In this document: positions 1 to 11,241 of the stretch, in pieces | How the letters are laid out: each line of letters begins with the position of its first letter | How positions within the stretch are numbered: position 1 is the stretch's first letter | Source of the DNA: Chlorops oryzae | Taxonomy: Eukaryota; Arthropoda; Insecta; Diptera; Chloropidae | Assembly: GCA_020466095.1 (NCBI GenBank) | Contig: CM035807.1 | Coordinates: 114,247,124-114,311,123 of the forward strand | Length of the DNA: 64,000 bases | Direction: 5' to 3' | Made by a program: the position numbers and the translations under genes | Notes under the pieces: model-generated | What the model was told of the DNA's origin: nothing | Database searches by the model: none | Seen by the model: the letters and a program-made list of their open reading frames with translations, nothing else

Positions 1-79
1 TCATGAAATGGCCAGGCAGTATGAGTATCAGATGAAAGAGCAGTTGCTAAGGAGTTTAATAACAAGCTAGTCAGGAAGG

Positions 80-235
80 AAAGCTATACGAAGACCCAGG
101 GTGAGATGGTTCGATGATGTTATGAAGGGCATTCAGAAACTTAATATAAGAAACTGGAGAGGAAAGCTGCTGATACGAGAGGAGAAGAGGAAGCTGATTA
201 AGGTGGCTCGGGTCCTAAAGTACAGTAAAGGAAAG
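80..235 (+). pseudogene. C-terminal tail of a non-LTR retrotransposon ORF2
   Basis: From about 93 the plus strand reads RPRVRWFDDVMKGIQKLNIR then NWRG, ending KLIKVARVLK. The pattern basic-RP(R/K)xRWxDDVxxDxxKLxxRNWR is the usual end of endonuclease/reverse-transcriptase ORFs of insect non-LTR retrotransposons. Only this tail is present; upstream bases 1-80 already contain stops. The fragment runs straight into the purine repeat at 232. Clade not decidable from so little. Confidence 0.6.
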
Positions 236-845
236 AAGAAGAAGGATAAGATGAGGAAGAAGATGAAGAAGAAGATGAAAATGAAGAAGAAGATGAAGAA
301 GAAGATGAAGAAGAATGAAGAGATGAAGAAGAAGAAGATGAAGAAGAAGAAGAAGAAGAAGATGAAGAAGAAGATGAAGAAGAAGATGAAAAAGATGAAG
401 AAGAAGATGAAGAGAAGAAGAAGAAGATGAAGAAGATGAAGAAGAAGATGAAGAAGAAGATGAAGAAGAAGATGAAGAAGAAGATGAAGAAGAAGATGAA
501 GAAGAAGAAGAATGAAGAAGAAGATGAAGAAGAAGAAGAAGAAGAAGAAGAAGATGAAGAAGAAGATGAAGAAGAAGATGAAGAAGAAGATGAAGAAGAA
601 GATGAAGAAGAAGATGAAGGAAGAAGAATGAAGAAGAAGATGAAGAAGAAGAAGGTGAAGAAGAAGATGAAGAAGAAGATGAAGAAGAAGATAAAGAAGA
701 AGATGAAGAAGAAGATGAAGAAGAAGATGAAGAAGAAGATGAAGATGAAGAAGATAATGAAGAAGAAGATGAAGAAGATGAAGAAGAATATGAAGAAGAT
801 AATGAAGAACAAGATGAAGAAGAAGATGAAGAAGATGAAGATTAA
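232..845. repeat. GAA/GAT (polypurine) microsatellite, about 610 bp
   Basis: Long array of GAA triplets interspersed with GAT (unit often AAGAAGATG), with few pyrimidines on the plus strand except the T of GAT. Encoded Lys/Glu/Met or Ser/Phe runs in the various frames are not genes. It abuts a retrotransposon tail on its left. Confidence 0.95.
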
Positions 846-934
846 GAAGGAAAAGGTATATGTTAGAATATTTTTTAATACAGTCCTACACAGGCCTCAA
901 GCCCACGACTTTTAACACAAAGTATTTGAGGGGT

Positions 935-1400
935 TCTCAGGACCATAAGGGGCCTCATATACCGACTTCAGTACAATTTCTTTATGGCAACCATCCTTTT
1001 GCCATGATGACTTTTCCGATTTTTTGAAATTTATTCGGGTTCATTCATATAAACCTAAAAACCAACTCTCGTTGAAACATTTTGAAAAATTCAGAGCAGT
1101 TTTTTATGGTTTTCAAAACAGATTCTTGTACTGAAGGGACCTCTAAAAGTGTTCCGATGAATCCCATTTTCGAACTTAATCCTATTCAATGAATAGTATT
1201 CATATACCCGTCTACTCCGTCTATAAGAAAACTGTATACAGACAGATAGACAGACATTGCTAATCGAATCTCCTGGTGACGCTGATCATTTTTATACACA
1301 TTTTGTACGTGCCATCGGAAATGGTTCTAGGTATTACACAGGCAAGCACAAACGCAATAAAATACCCTCGAGAAAGAGTATGCCGGGTATAAAAAATAAC
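935..1400 (+). repeat. old dispersed repeat ending GGGTATAAAAA (copy 1)
   Basis: Shares landmarks with 46450-46890 and, inverted, 47613-48056: a segment with repeated acag/gaca (about 1235-1255), then TAATCGAATC, CTGATCATTT, a GGTTCT block, GTTACAC-like, GCAATA and a terminal CCGGGTATAAAA at about 1388-1400. Such nonautonomous repeats beginning ACAAGTAAG and ending GGTATAAA are common in higher flies; the class is not clear to me. This copy lacks a recognisable head. Confidence 0.55.
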
Positions 1401-2730
1401 TCAATAAAACAAAATTGATTCTTTTTATTAGAGATCATGAAATTGTTTTGACTTTCTTCCGATAGGGACGGGGACACCTTCTAATCTAAGCTGAGCTCGA
1501 AAATTATCTTTGGCCACACTTTCAGTGGCTTTCAAAATAAATTTCTGCTAAACGAGTCGCTGGCTATGAATGCGATTAAAAAGCCCGACCGCTTCGATAC
1601 ACAATAGTATCTTATGGCCGAATAAATTTCAGATCATAGACAAGTGCTAATAGATTTTGATTATTTTCACTGAAAGAAGCTCGAAAATAAAACAGAATCA
1701 TTTCTGAGAGTTTATCGACTTTTACTTTCGTTTTTGAATATTTTTGCTTTAATGAAAGAAAGCAGCTTTTACCTTTTCATCTTTTCTCCGTTTATGCCTT
1801 TGATTTGTATTATATAAATGAATAAATAACATTATTAATTTCTATTTTGCTATTCTGTATGTCTTTCGGGGCCTTTGTCCAAGCCCCATTCAATCATATT
1901 ACATGTAGATTTATGTAATCAAAACAATAATCGCGTGTGACAAATCAACTTTTTTTATATGCAAAATGACCCAATCGCGTTTCAAAAAATAAAACAAAAA
2001 ATATTTAAAAAATGGCTCAATGGAAATCTGAAAGAAAAAAACCTGCTTGCTATTATAAAAGAATAAAAGAATAAAAGATACTTTCAATTTTCGTTGATTG
2101 GTCATCGATTTTTCATGCGTGTAGTAGTTTTTCTCTTCTTAGACAAGTCAAAACAAAAGCACACCTTGTTTTTACCCATAATGCGAACCTATTAATCATT
2201 GTGACATGGATCAGGGAACAGTAGTAGTCGTGGCTGCCACAGCTACATTAAGTTAAGTCAAGCTAAGTTAAGACAGTTGTCGGCATTTTTAATCGAAGAT
2301 AAAAGCCCATTGTGCGTGGTGCTGCTGGGGCTGTGGCAGGGGCATGGGGCTGTGAGGTAACACAGTCATACGGTCTTTCTTTTTTTTTTTTCAATTGAAT
2401 TTCTGAAACAAATAATTTGAGGTCTCAGTCACTTGGTAGTGACGGAGCGGCAAATTTGCTCGACTTAAATACACACACACGAAAGCGAATTCATTATAAA
2501 TCGTCGAGGTGAAAATAATTGCTTCGAATTATGAGTATTTTTCCTTCGACCCGATCAATTTAATTGCACTTAATACGCGTGCCTTTGAATGGAGTCAGAG
2601 CGAATTTAAACCGCATTAATTGGTCTACTTAATTTGATCCATCATTCGGTTCGGTTCGATTTTAACAATGCGATAATTATTGCTACTCGGGATTATGACA
2701 CACTTGTCGTGCCTTGTGTGGAGTACTCAC
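1401..2730. other. spire intron, left part
   Basis: Downstream intron of spire, continuing past position 1. AT-rich single-copy-looking sequence with poly-T runs (2378-2391). I looked on the minus strand for the expected next spire exon (ARFWVQV block) and did not see it. Confidence 0.6.
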
Positions 2731-2807
2731 CCAATCAACGAATCCAAGTTTCGCAAGTTCCTGCTTAGATGCATCCGAGTTTAATTTCATATGCAGCGTA
2801 TCAGTAC
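2731..2807 (-). CDS. spir: spire exon: linker between KIND and WH2 repeats
   Basis: Fourth spire exon. The acceptor is ccatttttaag above 2807 and the donor is TGG|gtgagt at 2730. It is 77 nt; the first two bases complete a Gly codon with the G from the preceding exon, and it exits in phase 0. The other two frames contain stops. It encodes about 25 residues ending SKQELAKLGFVDW. In human SPIRE1 this place is LEELKNADW followed by ARFWVQV, so the exon stops exactly inside the conserved DW-ARFW block. The next exon should begin with the ARFWVQV equivalent; I do not find it between 1 and 2730, so it probably lies left of the window together with the WH2 repeats, Spir-box and modified FYVE finger. 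Confidence 0.9.
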
Positions 2808-2870
2808 CTTAAAAATGGAGAGGAAATAAATTAGGTTTTCTTTTTGTTTGTCATTTTGCAAAATGTTTAC
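2808..2870 (-). other. spir: 63-bp spire intron
   Basis: Short GT-AG intron between the 2871-2988 and 2731-2807 exons (minus strand gtaaac...tttttaag). It is phase 1. It is the only intron in the window small enough to be free of repeats. Confidence 0.9.
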
Positions 2871-2988
2871 CATTGTCCAAAACGTGCTGCAGGAATATAC
2901 GCAATTCGATTGTTTCGGCAGCCAAAGCACGACATACAGCGCGGTAATGATCCTCAGGTACAGTGGGCTTTATATGATTTTTACAGAA
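2871..2988 (-). CDS. spir: spire exon: last helices of the KIND domain
   Basis: Third spire exon. The acceptor is ataatttcag (2989-2998) and the donor is G|gtaaac at 2870. It is 118 nt, in phase 0, leaving one base. It reads 39 residues, [20 protein letters not shown] followed by [19 protein letters not shown]. HYxAVCRALxAETxEL is the most recognisable Spir string in the window; human SPIRE1 has HYQAVCRALFAETMEL. Joined to the previous exon, VLE-FCKNH lines up with human MKL-CAAHLP. It forms the C-terminal helices of KIND. Only 63 bp separate it from the next exon, a typical short fly intron, whereas the intron on its 5' side is 9.3 kb. No break or frameshift is seen. Confidence 0.95.
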
Positions 2989-3544
2989 CTGAAATTATAA
3001 ATAAAATATTTTTTCATTTCTTTGTTTTAACATTGTTTATTGCTCAATATTAATTCAATAAAAGGCTATTCAGATTTTTCGGAAATTATTTCAATTAAAT
3101 TGCTGCTTTGACGAAGAAATCTCTAAAAAAAGAAAGAAAGATGGAAGATTTGTTCCGGAAATTAAGCCTAATTTTGGAAATTTCTCAAACCTCCGTCATA
3201 TTATTATTAAATCTTCAAACGGACTTCAGAAGAGACCTCAATTGGGTTGTTACATAGGATACACACTGTCTAGTCTATTGTACAACCAAGGCAGATTGGA
3301 CGATAGATTGGAATCGTTTGTTGCAATGTTGGTCCAACATGATGGAACGTTTGTTGCAATGTTGGTCCAACATGATGGAACGTTTGTAGCGTTGTTGTAT
3401 CAACTTCAGTCAGTTTTATTTCTACGAAGGAGATAGTTCCAAATAAAGACAATAACAAAAAATAAAGTGAAGTTGGATTGGACGTTGTACAATGTGTTGG
3501 AAAGTATGTGTCCAGTTCCATTACAACCGCTGATCCGATGCATT
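2989..3544. other. start of the 9.3-kb spire intron
   Basis: AT-rich intron sequence. At 3316-3387 a 36-bp unit containing GTTGGTCCAAC is tandemly doubled. Nothing else recognised. Confidence 0.6.
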
Positions 3545-4164
3545 CCCAGCGGAAAATTATTCCTGAATGACAAAGTCACAATGATGTCATCGATGACATA
3601 CAGGTGACATTGGATTGAGTTGACAATCGTGAGGACAATGTCATCGTGGACCAGGGATGCTCTGTTCACGTGCATTCGACTCTCATTGGCTACTGACATT
3701 TAAATAAGGCTTATAGCGTCAGTTCAGCGTTAGCATGAAGTGGCGTAGATGATGAGTGCTCGACGCAGAATCCGATTAGATCAATGCGGTTTCGAGTCTC
3801 CTGGCAGACTCAAGGAATAATTGTTAGAACTGACCCTTTTCTAAAATTTTCGAAACATTAAAGGAGTGGCATTCAAAGAAGTAGACAGAGTTATCAAACT
3901 GGTTTCTACTACAATTGACATTGAGAGAGAAAAGAGCAATGTGCTGCTCTCAAAGCTTTTTTCGCCATCGCATCCTAGCATGACCAGTGACATTTCTAAT
4001 CTATCACAGGTGGCATAATGTCACCGCTGAAGTCCCTGTCAGTCTTCCTGTGTAAGAATTTCATACAAAGCTGTCACCGGAAATAGCATGCTAGTTAACC
4101 AAGGTCTGAAGCACGATGTTTGTTACATCATATCGGGGATGTCCGTGGATATTTAACCGCTGGG
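3545..4164 (+). mobile_element. CCCAGCGG TIR element, copy A1 (decayed)
   Basis: Oldest of five family members. Left end CCCAGCGGAAAATTAT, right end ACCGCTGGG; inside are the same TCATTGGCTACTGA, GCGTTAGCATGAAGTGGCGT and TGCTGCTCTCAAAG landmarks as the copies at 23936, 27454, 29686 and 53436. The tRNA-like B box is mutated (GTTTCGAGTCTCC) and many small indels are present. No clear target duplication. Confidence 0.8.
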
Positions 4165-6661
4165 ATTGTACAATCGATTCGAGTCGTGTGTATTTAGCAT
4201 TATAGTATCAGATAACTGTCAGAATTTGGAGTTGAAAAGTCTACTTTAGATGTGTACTTATTAATGGATTTCTGTCGGAAAGGTTCTAATATGATGGATG
4301 GTTTTGCGGGTTGTAACGAATTTTAATTATTTTTTTTCGTTCGTTGATATGAAGACGCTCGACTTTAGGATTGAAAAATCCTAAAAGGGACACCAATTTC
4401 ATTTGTTACTCTTACTCATAGCATACTCATAGAACAGGATTTGTTGACTTCAAGCACCAAAAATTGCTCAAAATAAAATTTCAGACCTTCCAGACTGTCG
4501 TAACCTTCTTTTTATGAGCCATAATATATGTGACTGTTTATAAGAAATAAAAATATTTTTTGAAGCATAGGCAGTCTTATGAGCCTGTTGCAATCTTAAT
4601 GGTTGTTCTTATATTTCGAAACTGTAGGTATGTAAAATAAGTTCCATATTTTAGGGTTAAATAATATCTGATTTTTGGTTGATTTGAATTCTTATTCGGA
4701 CAGAAAGCAGATCCTTTCATAGTCCTGCACATTTGTTGCTCTCTTTCGAACATGAACATCTTGAAGACACTTCTTGTTATCCATGGATCGCAGCTTTTGG
4801 ATAAGATCGCACGATAATAGTTCAACTATTTTTATTTGAAATTTTATTAATAAAATATATGGCGGTCTATTCCTCTCTCTTGGGCCCGAGAATTGAGGAA
4901 ACTGGACCCTTTTTATTAATTGTTTTTTTTCTATTTTTTTTAAATTCAAATATTGGTAGAGCATCATTTGAAATGCCTTCCCAGCTGTTTCGTCATACTT
5001 TCCTCAAATATTTGCCATCTATTTTTAATGAAAGAACACTCGACACTTTAATTTACACAGTCAATGTCTGAGGAACATTTCCAATAAAAAAATAATAAAA
5101 AATAAAAAAAAAACAAACTAGGCAAACGAAATTATAAAACAAATTTAAAATTAATTCTTGAACTTATCTCACTGATAAGTTTTTAACTGCCTCACTTCTG
5201 CTTCGAATGACGCGCACTTTTTAAATGACAAGTGTTTCATTAGGTGTGAAGAGAAATTATATACAATAATTCACTCGGTAACACCCCCACCTGTTGAAAT
5301 CAAAACCATAAACTTTATTTTATCTCCGTTTATTTATGGCGTTTTTTCTTGATTTTTTTTGTTTGAATTTCGCCAAGTTTCCTCGTTCAAAGTCAATAGT
5401 TTTTCTTCCGAGCGTAGGCTCAATTTTTTTATATATTTATTTTTTTTTTTGTTCCATCTCGCTTCGATTGCTGCTCAATGTTGCATGGCAAAAAGCACTG
5501 CCCGCCAATTGAGCGAAGTGCGATTTTGCATTACGTCTCGAATTATCACACAATCTAATGATGCCTACAATGATTTCCTTTTTCTTTCTCTCTTTCTTTC
5601 CATCTTCTTCCATATCTTTTTCATGTACTGACAACAATAAAAAAGAAATTTATATATATTTTTACTTTTCTCCATTTTCCGTCTCTTATGGCATCTTTCA
5701 CTGCAATTTGCAATCGATCGCCATCAAATGAGGTAAGAATTTTCGTGACTCAGTTGAGTGGAAAAATCGAGGAAGATGATGTGCTGTGATCTGATCTGAT
5801 CTGATCTATCCGGCGCGCCATGTGCAGTTATCATTCGGAAAGTAACGATATTATGCAAACCTTTTTCAATGTTATTCGATAAGTGGGATATGGTTTAAGA
5901 TTGCGACTGGAAATGGTTATACATTACAATGATTTTGCGGTCAAAGCGGTCTAGTGTAATCATGTTAGGCAACGAATGATGCACAATTTCACTGAAAGCA
6001 ATCGTTGTGCTTCGAATATTCTCAATAACATTCTTGATGTAAACACGTAATTGATACTATTTGGGTTGATCGGCAGTAAAACGTGCTAATAGGATTAATG
6101 CTCGCTCTCCTTCTATCGCTCTCTCTCTCTTTTTGTCTCTATCTCTATCTCCGTTTCTATCTCTCGCCATGCATGCTTGATCACGGAGCAAGAGGCTCTG
6201 GCTCTAGTGATACGGACTATTTGCACTTACTGTAGCGGAATTTTAAATAATGAGTAAATTTATTGCGATGTTAGAATGAAATTCCCCCCACAGTAAACAC
6301 TCTGATCAAGGGACATATCTTTGAAGTGGACAAATTTCGAAGAATATTTGAAAACGAAAAATAATGAGTTACATAATTGAATAAAATTTCACTGTCCTCA
6401 GATCTGATTGTAGCACATCCTTCAGAACTCGACGAGTGTGGAGAGAAATTTTTTGGGAAGGCTTTCGGGTAGTCTCGTACGCAGAAAATTATTAAAATCG
6501 ATAGCTTTAGGCATTGAAAAACACTGATTCTAAAGGAATACTTCCCCGGGAATTTCTGCCCTAGAAATTTTTCTAAGCGAGAAAAGGAAGCAATCTGAGC
6601 GTCAATAAAAAGGAGAGAATGTGATAAGGCATTCCAAAAATTGTGTTTAAAAACTGTCTTT
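4165..6661. other. spire intron, no gene recognised
   Basis: AT-rich. Contains a (GATCT)n microsatellite about 5788-5808 and a TC-rich tract 6110-6165. A CCCCGGGAATTT block at 6544 recurs at 15826, 19946 and 28394. Short ORFs here show no family resemblance. Confidence 0.6.
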
Positions 6662-6674
6662 TAAGTGTCCAAAT
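6662..6674. repeat. target site duplication, left copy
   Basis: TAAGTGTCCAAAT, identical to 7581-7593, flanking the retrotransposon fragment. Confidence 0.88.
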
Positions 6675-7505
6675 ACAGATGGATCCAAACTTGAAGATGG
6701 AAGAACAGGCGCGGGCATCTTGGGACCTAGGTTCCAAAAAGCCCTCCCAATGGGTCATTACCCAACCGTCTTTCAGGCAGAACTATATGCGATAGAGATC
6801 TGTGTCCGGGAATGTCTAGAAAGGAAGACAAAAGGGACCGTAATCCATATACTGTCTGACAGTCACAAGCTGCTCTACTAGATCTCAGATCTGCAAACGT
6901 CAAATCTGCACTAGTACTCCTCAATCTGCCTCAAACTCCTGAATGAGCTCAGCAACCACAACAAAGTAACGTTGTGGTGGGTTCCAGGACATGAAGGGCA
7001 CGAGGGCAACGAAAGAGCTGACTGCCTCGCTAAACAAAGAACTCAAAGGTGCTTCATAGGGCCCGAACCCTTCCGTACTTTACAAAGACCACACTGTACA
7101 GAACTACTTCGGAATTGGGAACAAAGATGCTTTAAAGCATTCTGGATGAACTCAAAAGGACAAAGGCAAGCCAAACGATTCATCACTCCCAACGAAAAAG
7201 TCTCAAAGAGACTACTTTGCCTCGGTAGAGAGGATTTAAAAACTCTCACCGAATACCTGACAGACACAGGGCACTGCAAATTGAGAAATCATCTCAAAAA
7301 GATAGGCCTTTCAATTGAATCTACATGCCGATTCTGTGAAATGGACGAAGAAACGCCAGAACACATTCTCTGCAGCTGCCCATCACTGAGCAACCGCAGG
7401 TTGTTCCACTTTGGGGATGCCATAATCGCCCCCTACAAATTCTGGAACGTCTTTAAACCGTCCACAGTGCTTAACTTCATAAAAAGCCTAAGGATCGAGA
7501 ATTAA
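6675..7505 (+). pseudogene. retrotransposon RNase H domain and C-terminal region, two stops
   Basis: One continuous frame from 6675 to the TAA at 7503-7505, broken only by stops at 6879-6881 and 6912-6914. It shows the four RNase H acidic residues in order: D in TDGSK, E in FQAELYAIE, D in LSDSHK, D in GNERAD, with WWVPGHEGHEGNERAD the typical fourth block. The C-terminal half carries a Cys/His motif, CRFC-EMDEETPEHILCSC. In the living family RNase H removes the RNA strand during insertion. Domain order and lack of frameshifts point to a fairly young copy that arrived truncated. The open stretch from 6972 has no genuine start codon. Confidence 0.85.
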
Positions 7506-7580
7506 AGAACCATTGGGGTTAGCACAATAGATCCTTTGTGGTCGCGGTGCGCAATCCTATCCTATCCTTAATAATAATAA
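6675..7580 (+). mobile_element. 5'-truncated non-LTR retrotransposon (RNase H end) with 13-bp target duplication
   Basis: The insertion starts inside the RNase H domain at TDGSK and runs to a 3' UTR and tail of CCTAT repeats then TAATAATAATAA. TAAGTGTCCAAAT occurs perfectly on both sides (6662-6674 and 7581-7593), so both borders are defined. This is standard target-primed reverse transcription with 5' truncation. The RNase H plus a (TAA)n tail suggests an I/LOA/R1-type group; finer placement needs the missing reverse transcriptase. Confidence 0.88.
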
Positions 7581-7593
7581 TAAGTGTCCAAAT
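7581..7593. repeat. target site duplication, right copy
   Basis: TAAGTGTCCAAAT after the (TAA)n tail; the first TAA is ambiguous with the tail. Confidence 0.85.
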
Positions 7594-8028
7594 TAATGCT
7601 ATGCAATGAAAACAAAGAAAGTCCCTCAAAAAAAATACTTTTAAGGAACTTTAAGCCATAAAACAAAGATCGTAAGGACAATTTTCAAAGGAATGAGCTG
7701 GGAGACTTCACCAGCATTTTTTCATTGTTTTGAACGCATTTTTGGTCAATTTTTCGTCAATTATCGATATTTTCGCTCCCTTTATATCCAATTCTCAATG
7801 TGTTAACAATACGTTTTTTTTTTTTTCAAATCCACTGGGGAAAAAAATCCCGGGAATGTTCAAAATATGGTTTTATACATGGCACGACTATTTTCGCGTG
7901 ATCCTTTGTGGGTCCCCCTAAAACGGAGAGGAGCAAATTGTTTTATGCTAGTCTATATAAATTTGTTCTTCAATCCCACTATCATAAGCTACAAAAGCTT
8001 CCACAGGTCATCGTCCACAGTCTACACA
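7594..8028. other. spire intron, no gene recognised
   Basis: AT-rich; T-run at 7815. The right part (from about 7890) may already belong to the repeat that follows but cannot be aligned convincingly to its sister at 58.9 kb. Confidence 0.5.
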
Positions 8029-8830
8029 TTTTGCCTCATCAGTGGACATGGACTGAATCGGCGAACTTGGGTCGAGTTTCGGTGCCATCCTCACCTCAAA
8101 GATACCACAGCCCCCACGATACTCCCCGAGGAGCCGTACCCAAAAGACCGAGCAGGTTATAGATAGAGGTATGATCGCAACTATAACTAGTATAGTTGAA
8201 CCCCACCAACACTAATTACAGGTCGTACGGTTAACCCTGGGTACATTGCCCAAAAGGTTCCTGCACTTCCAACCCTGCAGTAATATGGACTGACCCAAGT
8301 GTAGTCTTCATGTTACCAGTACTAGTCCCCTCATAATTTCACTTCTAATGTATTAAACTGACCCTTTTAACATGGGCCCGTCCTTGGTGAGGGACTAGTC
8401 CGTAAAACGGCTGATCATAGGCCAGTTTTTTTTGGGTCAATTGTCGTAATTTTGTCTGGTTTTAGGATAGTCAAATTAGGAAAATAAACAACAAATTTCT
8501 TATATATATTCTAAGTTGATGAAAGTATCATTTACGGACTACCCTTAAACCAACCCGTTTATTACCGACCGCCGGCTAGCCGATTTCAATGGAGCGAACT
8601 GCCATAATATAACCGGTAGGATTTGGACCGGTCAAAAGTCAGTCCTTCTTAGAAAACTGACCGGCTCATTACTGCAGGGAATTTTATCCTAATCTTATAT
8701 TGGTGGAAATTTGGCTGGGGTCCAAAAATTTTAAATGATTCCCCCTGCGGGATACAATGGAAAGGGTTTGAACTCCCAAAACCATGGCCTGTTATACCTC
8801 ATTTCGAAAAACGATTGATTTACAACCTTA
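8029..8830 (+). repeat. unclassified dispersed repeat E, copy 1, split by a MITE
   Basis: Left part 8029-8272 and right part 8680-8830 match 58998-59440: CATTTTGCCTCATCAGTG, GGTGCTATCCTCACCTCA-like, CCACGAxACTCCCCGA, then CTATAACTAGTATAGTTG, GGTCGTA, and on the far side GGxGTCC-AAAATxxTAAATGATTCCCC and GCGGGxTAxxA. The element between them is 8273-8679. Composition is more GC-rich than the surroundings, as for an ex-coding or RNA-derived element. Class unknown to me. Confidence 0.6.
8273..8679. mobile_element. CCCTGCAGTAAT TIR MITE (D1) inside repeat E
   Basis: Perfect 12-bp terminal inverted repeats CCCTGCAGTAAT / ATTACTGCAGGG, 407 bp, no coding capacity. An inverted sister lies at 63180-63570 (shared GGACTAGTCC, GACCGGCCGxxTAATAA-type blocks, TATAACCGGTAGGATTTGGA). 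It separates two halves of repeat E, so it inserted later. Confidence 0.82.
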
Positions 8831-9614
8831 GGGAGCTGAGCTAGCCATCGTAACATCACTATAAAAATACCCCCTTTTCTAGGGGAAAAAAATCTTTAGT
8901 TCCTCTTTCAACTCAACTACCTTTGATATTTTTCTATGGAGCTCCTCGATTCCCTAGTAACAAAAAATGATACAATTTTTTCGCCTAATAGATGCCATTT
9001 TTGTTGATTTAGATTTACTTTTTTATAAGAAAACAAAAAGGTACTTTTATTGGAGGCATTTTTTTTTTATTACTGTTCGACAGCAAAACTAACGCAATCG
9101 TATCTGAACTATTTGAACCAAATCTAATGAGGCACGATTCAGTCGTTTTTTTTTCTCTTTTTTTTGTATTTATTTTTCTAAGCGTTAAATAAAGCGAGAA
9201 ATATAAACAAAATAAAGCAAAAAAAAAGAAGGAAAAAAAAAAAAAAACCAAACAAGCAAAGCAGAAGAAGAAGTATGAAAAGCAAACGACGACGAGGCAA
9301 ATTTTGCAAGAGGTTCGATTGAGTGGGTTTTCGTGTTTTCATGCCATCTATAGTTTTTCCGAACGGATATGCATTTTCGGGAGCAGGTTAGAAGTTGCCA
9401 GTCGAGAGAAAAAAACAAAAAAAAAAAAAAATAGAAAGAAAAAACAAATATAACAGAGCAAACAACGGAGGTGACTACCAAAAAACCATCAATGCAGAGC
9501 AAATAACGTCCAGCTGAGTCAATGCGTTTTGTAATCCAAATGAATTTATTGAACGGGGTCTCTATCTAAAAATGTCAAAATTAGAAAAAAGGCAGAAAAA
9601 TAATGAAGAGGAAA
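8831..9614. other. spire intron, no gene recognised
   Basis: AT-rich with several poly-A/poly-T runs (9061, 9233, 9416). Frames of Phe/Leu/Ser only. Confidence 0.6.
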
Positions 9615-9758
9615 AAGCTACACAGAGAAAAAAATCAACCAGCAATCTGGTTAAATCAAAAGGAAAAACATACAAAACGGCTTCAATATTTTTATTTTAA
9701 TAATTTTTCTTGTTGGAAAAAATAAAGATTTTGCTTTTGAATCAACCATATTTCAGGT

Positions 9759-11241
9759 CAGTGTTGCCAGACTGATACAATTGTATCAAAAGTGATACGT
9801 TTTTTTCCAAATGATACGGAGATACTTTTTTCGTGAATTTGATACCTTTTTTGTTTTGAGGGCTAGCAACGTGCTCGGACTTCTACCACTTTAGTGGTAG
9901 ATACTAACACAACTATTTTACAATACTAAAAACACTTATACCACGCTAGGTCCAAATCTACCAGCTTTTTTTGTATTAAATTAAATAGTCTTTATTTATT
10001 TTATGGTCATTTAGAATAACTGAGAACACAAAAAATGTACTAAATTATTTATTTAATCGCCTTGATGAACCAATGTAGAAAATTAAGTTCTACGCCTTTT
10101 ATTTGGGAAGTTCACGAAAAATATTCATTTGTGGCGTGGCAATGGTAAACAAAAGAAAAATTCAAAACGCTTCAATTTTTTTTTTAATAATTTTCTTTTG
10201 GAAAAAATTAAAGCCTTTTTTTTCAACATATTTAAGGCCATTTTTCCAGGCTTATTGTCAAAGTGAGTTTTTCGAATGAACGGGTCTTTTTTTGAATTTG
10301 ATACCTTTTACCAGCACACCAAATATCAATGGAATGGTTGAGTGGTTCGCAAGTTACAAGCATTTTACTGAAAACACAATAATTCATTTGTGGAGTGCCA
10401 GCTGGGCGGATGTCTCCCATTTTTATTGGATCATACTCGGACCCCATATACATGTGATGCCAAATTTCGACTTCATTGGTTAAGTTTGGTTTTGAAGAAT
10501 CCGGCACTCCATGGCAAGAAGTGTCAGGAAGGCAGTATTGACGCTTAACGATTCAGATAATTTGAACTGATCATTTCTATAATATTTTTTATAATCCGAA
10601 GTTTATTTTTTCCTGACCAAGATTTGCACAAAAGCTAATACACGGCTTCGCTGGGTATAAAAATTTTAAGTTCAAGAGTCTTGCAAGAAGGTTGTGAAAA
10701 ATGGCAGTATTGGCATTTAACGACATTCAATAAATTTTGACCATCTTTTTATAACATGAGAAAAATCCTAAAAGCAATTAGTTCCCATTTTCAACATGAT
10801 CAGATTTAATTGTATTACCATTTTAACAAATTTTAAATCTACCACTTTTTATAAAAATCTACCACTTCTTCTTTAAAAATTCACCTTTAATTTTCAAGTC
10901 CGTAACTGCCCCCACCTTGAATTGAAGAATGTACATATGTATATTTTAAGCCCGATTGTTGTTTGTAAGCAATGAATATGTTTTTTTCTTTTTTTTTAAC
11001 TTTTGAAACTTGAAAATAAAGACTTATATTTTTACCATTGAAATTTTAAATTTTTAAAATTCGAATGCAACCGGAAGAAGTAAAAGTTTCCATTTCTTAT
11101 TTTCGTAATTTTCAAAATTTAAGGACATTTTCATTGGCGTTATCAAATTACAATTTTGATTATTTTTTAAGAAATCGTGATACTTTTTGATACATTTGAA
11201 CAATTACTTTGATATTATTTTTTGAGCGAGTGGCATCACTG
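9759..11241. mobile_element. hAT-like nonautonomous element with CAGTGTTGCCA ends
   Basis: Left end CAGTGTTGCCAGACTG, right end inverted CAGTGATGCCACTCGC (9 of the first 11 bases match). Subterminal GATAC-rich blocks occur at both ends (GATACAATTGTATC palindrome left; TGATACTTTTTGATAC right). No readable 8-bp duplication remains. Confidence 0.5.
9869..10908. mobile_element. hAT-like 'GTGGTAGATTT' element, copy B1 (decayed)
   Basis: Left GTGCTCGGACTTCTACCACTTTAGTGGTAGAT, right ATTTTCAAGTCCGTAACTG, matching the ends of 13061-13682 and 37985-38446. It sits within 9759-11241 and is itself interrupted by unrelated sequence around 10120-10660. Confidence 0.6.

Noticed and set aside
101..915. Long Lys/Glu/Met or Ser/Phe reading frames in the first kilobase
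   Set aside because: They are translations of the GAA/GAT microsatellite; only the first ~45 residues have family resemblance (retrotransposon tail).
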